DNA from: Pseudomonadota bacterium
GTDB lineage: Bacteria > Pseudomonadota > Gammaproteobacteria > Burkholderiales > Burkholderiaceae_C
DNA length: 8,610 nucleotides
NCBI GenBank assembly: GCA_023435325.1
Contig: JAEYRT010000219.1
Location: forward strand, 1-8,610
Direction: 5' to 3'
The translations under genes were made by a program, and so were the position numbers. Under the pieces are notes generated by a model, which saw only the letters and a list, made by a program, of their open reading frames with translations, ran no database searches and had not been told where the DNA came from. This document shows, in pieces, positions 1 to 7,337 of the stretch (within the stretch, counting starts at the first letter, position 1; the number at the start of each line of letters is the position of its first letter).

Positions 1-7
1 ATTCATA

Positions 8-39
8 GGCACTTCAAATGCTTTTCTATCTGAAGTGCC
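8..39 (-). terminator. Hairpin downstream of liuD, possible operon end
   Basis: Seen: the arms GGCACTTCAAAT (8-19) and ATCTGAAGTGCC (28-39) pair over 12 bp with a single G-T type mismatch, leaving an 8-nt loop. The hairpin lies about 30 bp past the liuD stop in the direction of liu transcription. No T-run follows on either strand, so it is not a canonical intrinsic terminator. It could end or stabilise the liu transcript, or be an unrelated palindrome. Nothing coding is visible in positions 1-69. Confidence 0.4.
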
Positions 40-48
40 CAGCCATCG

Positions 49-70
49 TGCGCTAGCAGCTCTCATTTTT
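49..70 (-). repeat. Half copy of the palindromic intergenic repeat
   Basis: Read on the minus strand, the sequence directly after the liuD stop is AAAATGAGAGCTGCTAGCGC. It matches the left half of the copies at 2107-2157 and 8420-8467 (shared core GCTGCWAGCGC). The right half, which should begin AAGC, is absent, and the hairpin at 8-39 follows about 10 bp later. The copy is therefore truncated or diverged. Confidence 0.55.
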
Positions 71-2088
71 CATGCTGCTGGGACAGTGGCCTCGATGCGG
101 ATCAACTCCGCCCCTTCCGCCACCTGATCGCCCGGTGCATACAGCAATTCCTGCACCACACCGTCAGCTGGTGCGGCAATGGTGTGTTCCATTTTCATGG
201 CTTCCATGACGGCCAAGGTTTGTCCCTGGGTCACGGCATCGCCAGCCTTTACCGCAAACGACACCACCTTGCCGGGCATTGGCGCGGTGAGGCGGCCGCC
301 TTCGCTGTGGCCTTCGCCTGCGTGCGCCAGCGGGTCTTGCAGTTCCAGCACGGCCGCACCGCGTGGGGTGAAGATGTGGCGTGCATCGCCTGCCGTGTGC
401 ACTTGGGCCGTGCTGCGTTCACCTGCAAATTCCACCAGCAAGGCATCGCCTTGTGCACGCCATTGCAGCGCGCCTTCGGACGCTCCCACCTGCAATTGCA
501 AGGCACCATCGCGGCCATAGGTCAACACGGCGTTGACGGTGTTGCTGCCTTGCAGAAACACGAAGCTGCGGCGCACGCTGGCGTGGCTGTGCCAGCCATC
601 ACGGCGGCTGAAGGGATCGTTGCCTTGCAGGGCTTGCTCACTTTGCAACTGCTGCGCCACGGCAATCGCCACGGCCAGTGGCGTGGGCACGGCGGTTTGA
701 TCGAACAGCACGGCTTTTTCGCGCTCAATCAGGGCCGTGTCCAGCTGGGCCGCGGCAAAGGCATCGCTGTGCACCACGTGACGCAGAAACTGCACATTGG
801 TAGACAGGCCGACGATCTGCGTTTGCGCCAGTGCCTGATCCAAACGCGCCAGAGCTTGCGCACGCGTATCACCATGCACGATGAGCTTGGCAATCATGCT
901 GTCGTAAAACGGACTGATGGCATCGCCCTCGCGCACGCCGTCGTCCACACGCACATCGCTGATCGCAAAACTGGTGCAGGCAGGTTTACGATAGACATGA
1001 AGGCTGCCAGTGGCGGGCAAAAACCCGTTGTCGGGGTTCTCGGCACAGATGCGGGCCTCAATGGCATGGCCGGTGATCTTGAGCTCATCCTGGCGCTTGG
1101 GCAGAGGCTGGCCAGCAGCCACGCGCAGTTGCCACTCCACCAGGTCTTCACCCGTGATGGCTTCGGTCACGGGATGCTCCACCTGCAGGCGCGTGTTCAT
1201 CTCCATGAAGTAGAACTGCATGGCCTCGGGCTGGTCGTAACCGCCGGGCTGTTCCACGATAAATTCCACCGTGCCCGCGCCCACATAACCCACGGCCTTG
1301 GCCGCGGCAACGGCGGCTTCGCCCATGCGCTGGCGCATGGCTTCGGTCATGCCGGGTGCGGGGGCTTCTTCCAGCACCTTCTGGTGACGGCGCTGTACGG
1401 AGCAATCACGCTCAAACAGGTAGACGCAATTGCCCTGGGTGTCGCCAAACACCTGAATCTCGATGTGGCGCGGGCGCAGCACGTATTTCTCGATCAGCAC
1501 GGCGTCATTGCCAAAACTGTTGATGGCTTCGCGCTGGCAGCTGGCCAGGGCCGCTGCAAAGTCCTCGCGCTGCGCCACCAGACGCATGCCCTTGCCGCCA
1601 CCGCCTGCGCTGGCCTTGATAAGCACAGGGTAGCCAATGCGGTCGGCCTCGCGCTGCAGCAATTCTGGGTGCTGGTCGCTGCCATGGTAGCCGGGCACCA
1701 GCGGCACACCGGCTTGTTCCATCAGCTGCTTGGATTCGGCCTTCCGCCCCATGGCGCGGATGGCGCTGGCAGGCGGGCCAATGAATACCAGCCCTGCAGT
1801 CTGGCAGGCCTTGGCAAAGTCTTCGTTCTCGCTCAGAAAACCATAGCCGGGGTGGATGGCCTCAGCACCCGTTTGCTTGGCCGCTTCGAGGATGCGCTCC
1901 CAGCGCAAATAGCTGTCCTTGGGCGCGCTGCCGCCAATGTGGATGGCTTCATCGCAGGCGGCGACATGCTTGGCCTGGGCATCGGCGTCGGAGTAGACGG
2001 CAACAGTTTTTATTCCTAAACGGGCCGCAGTAGCGGCGACTCTGCAAGCAATCTCACCTCTGTTTGCTATCAATATTTTCTTAAACAT
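70..2088 (-). CDS. liuD: 3-methylcrotonyl-CoA carboxylase, biotin-containing alpha subunit
   Basis: 672 aa. This subunit carboxylates its own biotin with ATP and bicarbonate, and the LiuB subunit then moves the carboxyl group to 3-methylcrotonyl-CoA in leucine/isovalerate breakdown (cytoplasm). Seen: a biotin carboxylase N-domain starting MFKKILIANRGEIACR; the ATP-grasp glycine loop KASAGGGGKG at 158-167; the active-site motif EMNTRLQVEHPVTE at 296-309; a C-terminal carboxylase domain to about 445; a middle region; and a biotinyl domain from about 600 with EAMKM, biotinyl Lys632. Length fits the family. A small Gly/Pro-rich stretch (about 280-289) precedes the active-site motif and looks slightly longer than usual. 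The frame stays open upstream to an ATG at 2256, but that extension lies in the repeat and the DUF4126 gene and shows no family similarity; the start at 2088 has a good ribosome site and the canonical N-terminus. Family assignment over acetyl- or propionyl-CoA carboxylase rests on the neighbouring liuB and liuC. Last gene of the visible operon. Confidence 0.95.
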   Translation of the reverse strand: MFKKILIANRGEIACRVAATAARLGIKTVAVYSDADAQAKHVAACDEAIHIGGSAPKDSYLRWERILEAAKQTGAEAIHPGYGFLSENEDFAKACQTAGLVFIGPPASAIRAMGRKAESKQLMEQAGVPLVPGYHGSDQHPELLQREADRIGYPVLIKASAGGGGKGMRLVAQREDFAAALASCQREAINSFGNDAVLIEKYVLRPRHIEIQVFGDTQGNCVYLFERDCSVQRRHQKVLEEAPAPGMTEAMRQRMGEAAVAAAKAVGYVGAGTVEFIVEQPGGYDQPEAMQFYFMEMNTRLQVEHPVTEAITGEDLVEWQLRVAAGQPLPKRQDELKITGHAIEARICAENPDNGFLPATGSLHVYRKPACTSFAISDVRVDDGVREGDAISPFYDSMIAKLIVHGDTRAQALARLDQALAQTQIVGLSTNVQFLRHVVHSDAFAAAQLDTALIEREKAVLFDQTAVPTPLAVAIAVAQQLQSEQALQGNDPFSRRDGWHSHASVRRSFVFLQGSNTVNAVLTYGRDGALQLQVGASEGALQWRAQGDALLVEFAGERSTAQVHTAGDARHIFTPRGAAVLELQDPLAHAGEGHSEGGRLTAPMPGKVVSFAVKAGDAVTQGQTLAVMEAMKMEHTIAAPADGVVQELLYAPGDQVAEGAELIRIEATVPAA

Positions 2089-2095
2089 GCCTTGT

Positions 2096-2099
2096 CTCC
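2096..2099 (-). promoter_or_regulatory. Ribosome binding site of liuD
   Basis: On the minus strand CGGAGACAAGGC precedes the ATG at 2088, placing GGAG 7 nt from the start. It decides for the 672-aa form against the in-frame ATG at 2256. The 9-mer GGAGACAAG also forms the liuB ribosome site. Confidence 0.8.
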
Positions 2100-2106
2100 G
2101 TTTTGA

Positions 2107-2157
2107 ATGTTTTTGGCATCTAGGGCTTATGTAGCAAGCGCTAGCAGCTATGTTTTC
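2107..2157 (-). repeat. Full palindromic intergenic repeat inside the liu operon
   Basis: Read on the minus strand it runs GAAAACATAGCTGC, then the arm TAGCGCTT (2136-2143), a 7-nt loop, the arm AAGCCCTA (2121-2128), and GATGCCAAAAAC. The arms pair at 7 of 8 positions. It aligns without gaps through the core TAGCTGCWAGCGCTTG and the loop with the copy at 8420-8467. It fills most of the 59-bp gap between the DUF4126 gene and liuD and overlaps the DUF4126 stop codon. From memory, very similar elements are scattered between genes in Comamonadaceae genomes; I could not search for this. The hairpin could affect processing or stability of the liu mRNA (inference). Confidence 0.7.
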
Positions 2158-2918
2158 GGTAATTGCAAAGGATCGGGTTCTCCGGAACCCATCCAGCCTT
2201 TGAGTTTGCGAATGGCGGCTTTGAGAAAGCGCCACAGCAACCAGGTCACGACCCACATGGCAAGCACTGCGACGACCAGCACCACGGCAAACGCCGCCGG
2301 GTTGGCCAGCGCCAGCCAGACCGCGCCGACGGCGGCCGTGTCTTCAGCCAGGCTTGCGCCCACGTTGGAAAATGGCTCGGGTGAGGTGTTGATGAGCGCA
2401 CGGGTTGTGGTTTTGGCCGCCTGGCTGGTCGCTGCCAGCGTGCCGCCCATCAGGGCCGCGACGGTGGCCATGGTGGCGTTGTCGGCACCAAACACACCGG
2501 CCGCCAGCGCCGCACCGGCAGGCACGCGCAGCACGCTCTGGATCAGGTCCCACAGTGAATCCACGCCGGGAATCTTGTCCGCGAAAAACTCCACAAACAG
2601 CAATCCCCCGCTGGCCAGCAGCATGACCGGATGCTCCAGCACATGCAGCCCGCCGGGCAGCTCCATCAAGCCCAATGCTCCTAGTGCCCCCACAATGAAG
2701 ACCACGATGTACAACCGGAACCCACTGGCCCAGCCCAATGCGGCAGCCAGGGCCAGCAGTCCGGCCATGTCCATGCCGCTGGCAGCCTGGCTGACGGTGC
2801 TGGCGACTTCGCTGGCGCCGCTCAGCACCGCATTGCCGGCCTGCTCCATCGCCTCCCGGTCAGGATGCAGGCCCACGCTGTGCAGCCATTGAAGGATGGT
2901 GTCCCAGATGTGATTCAT
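2148..2918 (-). CDS. DUF4126-type integral membrane protein
   Basis: 256 aa, function unknown. Seen: a hydrophilic N-terminus of about 50 residues, then hydrophobic segments near 52-85, 97-111, 134-163 and 196-230, and a basic tail (WRFLKAAIRKLK) followed by a short acidic/Pro end. The segment FADKIPGVDSLWD at 112-124 and the polar stretch KTTTRALINTSPEPFSN at 169-185 resemble DUF4126 proteins as I recall them. The start at 2918 lies 32 bp after the liuC stop; its ribosome site is weak (GAGAG about 9 nt upstream), so translation may depend on coupling to liuC. It sits between liuC and liuD in the same direction, so it is probably co-transcribed, but no role in leucine breakdown is established. 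Its last residues and its TAG stop fall within the repeat at 2107-2157. Confidence 0.8.
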   Translation of the reverse strand: MNHIWDTILQWLHSVGLHPDREAMEQAGNAVLSGASEVASTVSQAASGMDMAGLLALAAALGWASGFRLYIVVFIVGALGALGLMELPGGLHVLEHPVMLLASGGLLFVEFFADKIPGVDSLWDLIQSVLRVPAGAALAAGVFGADNATMATVAALMGGTLAATSQAAKTTTRALINTSPEPFSNVGASLAEDTAAVGAVWLALANPAAFAVVLVVAVLAMWVVTWLLWRFLKAAIRKLKGWMGSGEPDPLQLPKT

Positions 2919-2950
2919 GGTGGCGTGCTCTCAGGCAGTCAAAAATGCCC

Positions 2951-3733
2951 TCACGATAACCAAGCCGGCTTGCGTTTGCCGAGGAAGGCCTGAACACCCT
3001 CTTTGCCTTCGGCACTGGCGCGGATGTCGGCGATGCCTTCCACCGTCTGCTGTGTGAGCTGGGCATTGATTTCGCGCTCGGCCGTATCCAGCACCAGCTT
3101 TTTGCAGGCACGTACAGCAGCGGGGCCGGCTTGCAGCAGATGCTTGAGCAGGTGGTCCACAGCGGTGTCCAGATCATCTACGCTGACGACTTGGTGCACA
3201 AAGCCGATGCGCAGGGCTTCTGCCGCATCCAGGCGCTCGCCGGTCAAAAAGTAGCGGTGTGCCGCACGTGGCCCCATGGCGCGCAGCACATAGGGCGCGA
3301 TGGTGGCAGGGATCAGGCCGATCTTCACTTCGCTCAGGCAGAAGTGGGCCGTGTCCACCGTCACCGCCATATCGCAGGCTGCGACCAGCCCCATGCCGCC
3401 GGCATAGACATCGCCTTGCACGCGTGCAATGGTGGGGTGGGGGCAGGTGTAGATGGTGTGCATCATCGCGGCCAGTTTGCCGGCATCCACCACGTTTTCC
3501 TCGCGGCTGTAGTCGGCCATGCGGCGCATCCAGTTCAGGTTGGCACCGGCACAAAAGGCTGGGCCTTCGGCGGCCAGCACCACGGCGCGCACTTCACTGT
3601 GCTGGGCCACGGTTTCAAAGGCAGCGGTGATTTCGGCAATCACCTCATCGCTGAAGGCATTGCGGATTTCGGGCTGGGTCAGCGTCACGGTGGCAACGCC
3701 AGCATTCATCGTCAAGGTTACAGGGCGGGACAT
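2951..3733 (-). CDS. liuC: 3-methylglutaconyl-CoA hydratase (enoyl-CoA hydratase/isomerase family)
   Basis: 260 aa, crotonase fold. Likely hydrates 3-methylglutaconyl-CoA, made by the LiuB/LiuD carboxylase, to 3-hydroxy-3-methylglutaryl-CoA. Seen: the first oxyanion-hole segment FCAGANL at 60-66, the second GDVYAGGMGL at 107-116, then CDMAV and FCLSEVKIGLIPA at 131-143. By alignment with rat crotonase from memory, the Glu144 position is Gly115, whereas the Glu164 position is kept as Glu135; this pattern, with FCLSEVKIGL and a following YFLT, fits LiuC proteins. The start at 3733 is set by an AAGGAG site 7 nt upstream. An alternative ATG at 3763 overlaps the liuB stop (TAATG) and would add 10 residues; it has no ribosome site of its own. 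The gene lies 29 bp after liuB and 32 bp before the DUF4126 gene. Substrate specificity is inferred from context. Confidence 0.9.
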   Translation of the reverse strand: MSRPVTLTMNAGVATVTLTQPEIRNAFSDEVIAEITAAFETVAQHSEVRAVVLAAEGPAFCAGANLNWMRRMADYSREENVVDAGKLAAMMHTIYTCPHPTIARVQGDVYAGGMGLVAACDMAVTVDTAHFCLSEVKIGLIPATIAPYVLRAMGPRAAHRYFLTGERLDAAEALRIGFVHQVVSVDDLDTAVDHLLKHLLQAGPAAVRACKKLVLDTAEREINAQLTQQTVEGIADIRASAEGKEGVQAFLGKRKPAWLS

Positions 3734-3740
3734 CGCTTCA

Positions 3741-3746
3741 CTCCTT
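3741..3746 (-). promoter_or_regulatory. Ribosome binding site of liuC
   Basis: On the minus strand AAAAAAGGAGTGAAGCG precedes the ATG at 3733; AAGGAG is 7 nt from the start. It favours the 260-aa protein over the ATG at 3763 and over the much longer open frame that runs upstream into liuB. Confidence 0.8.
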
Positions 3747-3762
3747 TTTTCAAGCACAGCCA

Positions 3763-5370
3763 TTACATGCGGAACACGCCAAAACGTGTGTCGTCGATTG
3801 GCGCATTGCGGCTGGCAGACAGGCCCAGTGCCAGTACGCGGCGCGTGTCTGCAGGGTCGATCACGCCGTCGTCCCACAGGCGTGCGCTGGCAAAGTAAGG
3901 GTGGCCCTGGTCTTCGTACTGCTGGCGGATCGGTGCTTTGAAGGCCTCTTCTTCCGCGGCACTCCATTGGCCGCCCTTGGCTTCGATGCCATCGCGTTTG
4001 ACCGTGGCCAGCACGCTGGCAGCCTGTTCGCCGCCCATGACGGAAATGCGTGCGTTGGGCCACATCCACAAAAAGCGGGGGCTGAAAGCACGGCCGCACA
4101 TGCCGTAGTTGCCGGCACCAAAGCTGCCACCAATCACCACGGTGAATTTGGGCACGGCCGCAGTCGCCACCGCCGTCACCAGCTTGGCGCCATGGCGTGC
4201 AATGCCTTCGTTCTCATACTTGCGGCCGACCATGAAGCCGGTGATGTTCTGCAGAAACACCAGTGGCACCTTGCGTTGGCAGCACAGCTCAATGAAGTGC
4301 GCGCCTTTGACCGCAGATTCGCTGAACAAAATACCGTTGTTGGCAATGATGCCCACCTGCATGCCCTCAATGCGCGCAAAACCGCAGACCAGGGTGGCGC
4401 CAAAACGTGCCTTGAACTCGTCAAACTCGCTGCTGTCCACGATGCGCGCAATGATTTCGCGCACATCAAAGGGCTTGCGCGTGTCGGTAGGAATCACGCC
4501 ATACAGCTCTTGCGCATCAAAAAGTGGAGCTGAAGGAGGCGTGTCAGCAGGCGCTTCAGCCTTGTTTTTATTTAAATTTTTGACGGCATTGCGTGCCAGC
4601 GCCAGTGCGTGCAGGTCGTTCTCGGCCAGATGGTCCGCCACGCCGGACAGCCGCGTGTGCACATCGCCGCCGCCCAGGTCTTCGGCACTGACCACTTCGC
4701 CCGTGGCCGCTTTCACCAGCGGTGGGCCACCCAGGAAGATGGTGCCCTGGTTTTTGACGATGATGGACTCATCGCTCATGGCGGGGACGTAGGCGCCACC
4801 GGCCGTGCAGCTGCCCATCACCACGGCAATCTGCGCAATGCCCTGGGCGCTCATGTTGGCCTGGTTGTAGAAGATGCGGCCGAAGTGCTCCCGGTCAGGA
4901 AATACGTCGTCCTGGTTGGGCAGGTTGGCGCCGCCCGAATCCACCAGATAAATGCACGGCAGGCGGTTTTGCTGCGCAATCTCCTGAGCGCGCAGGTGCT
5001 TTTTCACCGTCATGGGGTAGTAGGTTCCGCCTTTGACCGTGGCGTCATTGCACACCACCATGCAGTCCACACCCGCCACACGGCCAATGCCGGCAATCAG
5101 GCCGGCACCCGGAGCGGCGTTGTCATACATGTTCAGCGCAGCCAGCGGTGCCACTTCCAGAAAAGGCGTGCCGGGGTCCAGCAGTTGCTGCACTCGCTCG
5201 CGGGGCAGCAGCTTGCCCCGGGCAATGTGCTTGGCGCGGGCAGCTTCCCCACCGCCTTGCGCAATCTGCCCGCAACGTGCGCGCAAATCATCGACCAGGG
5301 CCTGCATGGCGCCGGCATTGGCTTGGAAGTCTGCCGAGCGTGGGTTGAGCTGGCTTTTCAAAACGGGCAT
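3763..5370 (-). CDS. liuB: 3-methylcrotonyl-CoA carboxylase, beta (carboxyltransferase) subunit
   Basis: 535 aa, full length. Transfers the carboxyl group from biotin on LiuD to 3-methylcrotonyl-CoA, giving 3-methylglutaconyl-CoA. Seen: two crotonase-like carboxyltransferase halves. The N-half includes KGGTYYPMTVKKHLRAQEIA (113-132), YLVDSGGANLPNQ (141-153) and MGSCTAGGAYVPAMSDE (185-201). The C-half includes DVREIIARIVD (302-312), IIANNGILF (341-349), FLQNITGFMVG (372-382), GGSFGAGNYGMCGRAF (414-429) and FLWMWPNARISVMGGEQAA (433-451). The C-terminus GVFRM is the same as I recall for LiuB proteins, and the match separates it from propionyl-CoA carboxylase beta. A Lys/Asn-rich linker (about 264-282) joins the halves and is unusually AT-rich (near 4560-4585). 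The start at 5370 has AAGGAG 9 nt upstream. It is the first visible gene of the operon, with no liuA or liuR in front. Confidence 0.96.
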   Translation of the reverse strand: MPVLKSQLNPRSADFQANAGAMQALVDDLRARCGQIAQGGGEAARAKHIARGKLLPRERVQQLLDPGTPFLEVAPLAALNMYDNAAPGAGLIAGIGRVAGVDCMVVCNDATVKGGTYYPMTVKKHLRAQEIAQQNRLPCIYLVDSGGANLPNQDDVFPDREHFGRIFYNQANMSAQGIAQIAVVMGSCTAGGAYVPAMSDESIIVKNQGTIFLGGPPLVKAATGEVVSAEDLGGGDVHTRLSGVADHLAENDLHALALARNAVKNLNKNKAEAPADTPPSAPLFDAQELYGVIPTDTRKPFDVREIIARIVDSSEFDEFKARFGATLVCGFARIEGMQVGIIANNGILFSESAVKGAHFIELCCQRKVPLVFLQNITGFMVGRKYENEGIARHGAKLVTAVATAAVPKFTVVIGGSFGAGNYGMCGRAFSPRFLWMWPNARISVMGGEQAASVLATVKRDGIEAKGGQWSAAEEEAFKAPIRQQYEDQGHPYFASARLWDDGVIDPADTRRVLALGLSASRNAPIDDTRFGVFRM

Positions 5371-5465
5371 CTTGCTTGTCTCCTTGAGGTTTTTTTCCGA
5401 TCTTCATTCATGGTCTTTGGTGACATCCGGCACTCACGTGCCCATGGGCATCGAAAAATGTAGCG
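5371..5465. promoter_or_regulatory. Divergent promoter region between liuB and the antiporter, with a palindrome
   Basis: These 95 bp separate two divergent genes and must hold the start signals for both unless transcription enters from outside. Seen: the liuB ribosome site AAGGAG at 5380-5385 (minus strand) and a perfect 12-bp palindrome TGCCCATGGGCA at 5439-5450, 15 bp before the antiporter start. I find no convincing -35/-10 pair on either strand. Whether the palindrome is an operator is an inference. Confidence 0.5.
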
Positions 5466-7187
5466 ATGCACACCGTTGAAACCGTTTTGCTGGTCCTGAT
5501 GTTGGGGGCACTGACTGGCATTGCTGCGCGTTATGTACGCGCCATTCCGCTGCCCCTGATTCAGATTGGCATTGGCGCTTTGATTGCATGGCCGCAAAAG
5601 GGCTTGCACATTGCGTTTGACCCTGAGCTGTTTCTGCTGCTGTTCATCCCGCCGCTGCTGTTCGCTGACGGTTGGCGCATTCCCAAACGCGAGTTCTTTG
5701 CACTGGCGCGGCCCATTTTGTTGCTGGCGCTGGGGCTGGTGCTGATCACGGTGCTGGGACTGGGGTACTTGATTCACTGGATGATCCCCGCCATGCCGTT
5801 GACTGTCGCATTTGCGCTGGCGGCCGTGGTTTCGCCCACCGACGCTGTGGCCGTCTCGGCCATCACCCGCAATCTGGGCATGCCGCACAAAACCATGCAC
5901 ATGCTTGAGGGCGAATCGCTGCTCAACGATGCTTCGGGCCTGGTGGCCGTGAAGTTTGCCGTGGCGGCCACGCTCACGGGGCTGTTCTCTTGGGGCAATG
6001 TGGCCAAGGACTTCACCTGGATGGCCGTGGGTGGCTTGGCTATCGGTGCGCTCATGGGCTGGGGCTTCAGCTATGCACGGGATACCGTCACTCGCCGGGT
6101 GGGGGACGTGGCGGCCACGCAAATGGTCTTGCTGCTGGTGCTGTTGCCGTTTGCCGCTTACATCGTGGGCGAGAAGATCGGGGTGTCGGGCATCCTGGCT
6201 GCTGTGGCAGCCGGCATCGCCACCAATTTTGCCGATCTGGAGCGCTCCAATTTCATCTCCGAGCGTTTGCAGACCGAAGGCACCTGGAGCATGGTGGAAG
6301 CTGCTTTCAACGGAGCCATCTTTTTGCTGCTGGGCTTGCAATTGCCGTCCATCATGGGAACAACCCTTTTGCACTCCGGCCATGAGTGGTGGGTGCTGCT
6401 GGGCTATGTGGCGATCATTTCGCTGGCTCTGCTGTTCGTGCGCTGGGTGTGGATTGAAGTGGGCGTGCAGCGTTCGCTGCACCGTGCCCACCAGGCAGGC
6501 AAGCTGCCGGTCCAGCCCTCGCGTCTGCTGAATCTGGCCACCACCATGGCAGGCATTCGAGGGGCTGTGACGTTGGCTGCTGCCTTGTCGATTCCCGTGG
6601 CGTTGCCCAGTGGCGCGCCCTTTCCCGAGCGAGACTTGCTGATCTTTCTGGCCACGGGTGTGATCTTGTTCACCCTGGTGCTGGGCGCGGTCACCTTGCC
6701 GCTGATCCTGCGTTGCATACCGGCGCACGAAGATACGGAAACTCAGCAGGAAGAACGCGCGGCACGTGCGACGGCCTGTCGCGCCGCGATTGCCAGCCTG
6801 ACCATGACCGAAGACGAAGCGCAAAAGCACGATGAACAATGGGTGGCGCAGTACCAGGAGGTGGTGGGGCGTATCACGCAGGAATATCGCAACCGCATTC
6901 ATCTGCTGGATGACACAGGCGTGGCCACGTCGACCGAAGCCCAGCGTGACACGTCCGAGATGGTGCAGGAACGCCGCCAGCGTTATGTGAAGGAAATGGA
7001 GCTGCGTCTGCGCTGCATTCAGGTGGAGCGCGACACCTTGTATGCCGAGCGGCAGATGCACCGCATCAATGACGAAATGCTGCGTGCCCTGGTCAGCGAG
7101 CTGGACATGTCCGAGGTTTCGCTGCGCAAACGCCTGGCGGTGGCACGCAAGGCCGCAGGTCTGCCCACCACGCAGGTGGGGCATTAA
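5466..7187 (+). CDS. CPA1-family Na+/H+ antiporter with soluble C-terminal tail
   Basis: 573 aa, inner membrane, about 12 hydrophobic segments between residues 5 and 417. Expected to exchange Na+ (or K+) for H+, for pH and salt balance. Seen: PTDAVAV at 124-130, the family's ion-site segment EGESLLNDASGLV at 148-160 (Asn154-Asp155), and GIRGAVTLAAALSIP at 363-377, a CPA1 signature. Residues 420-573 form a hydrophilic, charged, probably helical cytoplasmic tail rich in Glu, Arg and Gln (for example QERRQRYVKEMELRLR, 501-516), as in the longer bacterial CPA1 proteins related to E. coli YjcE. ATG 5466 is the first possible start after an in-frame stop at 5421, but no clear ribosome site precedes it. 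It is transcribed away from liuB and ends before the terminator at 7244-7274. The ion cannot be decided from sequence. Confidence 0.92.
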   Translation: MHTVETVLLVLMLGALTGIAARYVRAIPLPLIQIGIGALIAWPQKGLHIAFDPELFLLLFIPPLLFADGWRIPKREFFALARPILLLALGLVLITVLGLGYLIHWMIPAMPLTVAFALAAVVSPTDAVAVSAITRNLGMPHKTMHMLEGESLLNDASGLVAVKFAVAATLTGLFSWGNVAKDFTWMAVGGLAIGALMGWGFSYARDTVTRRVGDVAATQMVLLLVLLPFAAYIVGEKIGVSGILAAVAAGIATNFADLERSNFISERLQTEGTWSMVEAAFNGAIFLLLGLQLPSIMGTTLLHSGHEWWVLLGYVAIISLALLFVRWVWIEVGVQRSLHRAHQAGKLPVQPSRLLNLATTMAGIRGAVTLAAALSIPVALPSGAPFPERDLLIFLATGVILFTLVLGAVTLPLILRCIPAHEDTETQQEERAARATACRAAIASLTMTEDEAQKHDEQWVAQYQEVVGRITQEYRNRIHLLDDTGVATSTEAQRDTSEMVQERRQRYVKEMELRLRCIQVERDTLYAERQMHRINDEMLRALVSELDMSEVSLRKRLAVARKAAGLPTTQVGH

Positions 7188-7243
7188 AACCAGATGCGGT
7201 TGGCAGGCACTGCGCATGGCGTAGGAACTCTCCGGAGGTGTGG

Positions 7244-7274
7244 AGGCAGGGGTGGTGACATTCCCTGCCTTTTT
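7244..7274 (+). terminator. Intrinsic terminator after the antiporter gene
   Basis: Arms AGGCAGGG (7244-7251) and CCCTGCCT (7263-7270) pair perfectly over 8 bp with an 11-nt loop, and the T-run 7270-7274 follows. It lies 57 bp past the antiporter stop and before the AraC-type gene, so the two genes are probably separate units. The 150-bp gap holds no other gene that I can support. Confidence 0.8.
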
Positions 7275-7337
7275 CTGGTGGCAGCTTAGGACAAGTCCGG
7301 GCACAGAAGTCGCCCACTAGGTTGCAATAATTGCCAC

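Noticed and set aside
184..2019. 611-codon open frame on the plus strand opposite liuD
   Set aside because: Antisense to a clearly conserved gene; its translation is His/Gln/Gly-rich with no recognisable domain, typical of an antisense frame in GC-rich DNA.
2919..2950. Possible terminator or promoter between liuC and the DUF4126 gene
   Set aside because: Only 32 bp with no stem and no promoter-like pair; a plain intra-operon spacer.
3734..4099. 122-codon N-terminal extension of liuC into liuB
   Set aside because: It overlaps conserved liuB coding sequence in another frame, and a good ribosome site marks the start at 3733.
5454..5464. AAAAATGTAGC before the antiporter, identical to the left edge of the repeat at 8420
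   Set aside because: Only 11 bases match and neither the core GCTGCWAGCGC nor the arms follow; too short to call a repeat remnant.
5358..7304. 648-codon open frame on the minus strand opposite the antiporter
   Set aside because: The translation is dominated by His, Gln and Arg and has no domain or fitting ribosome site; the plus-strand antiporter explains the region.
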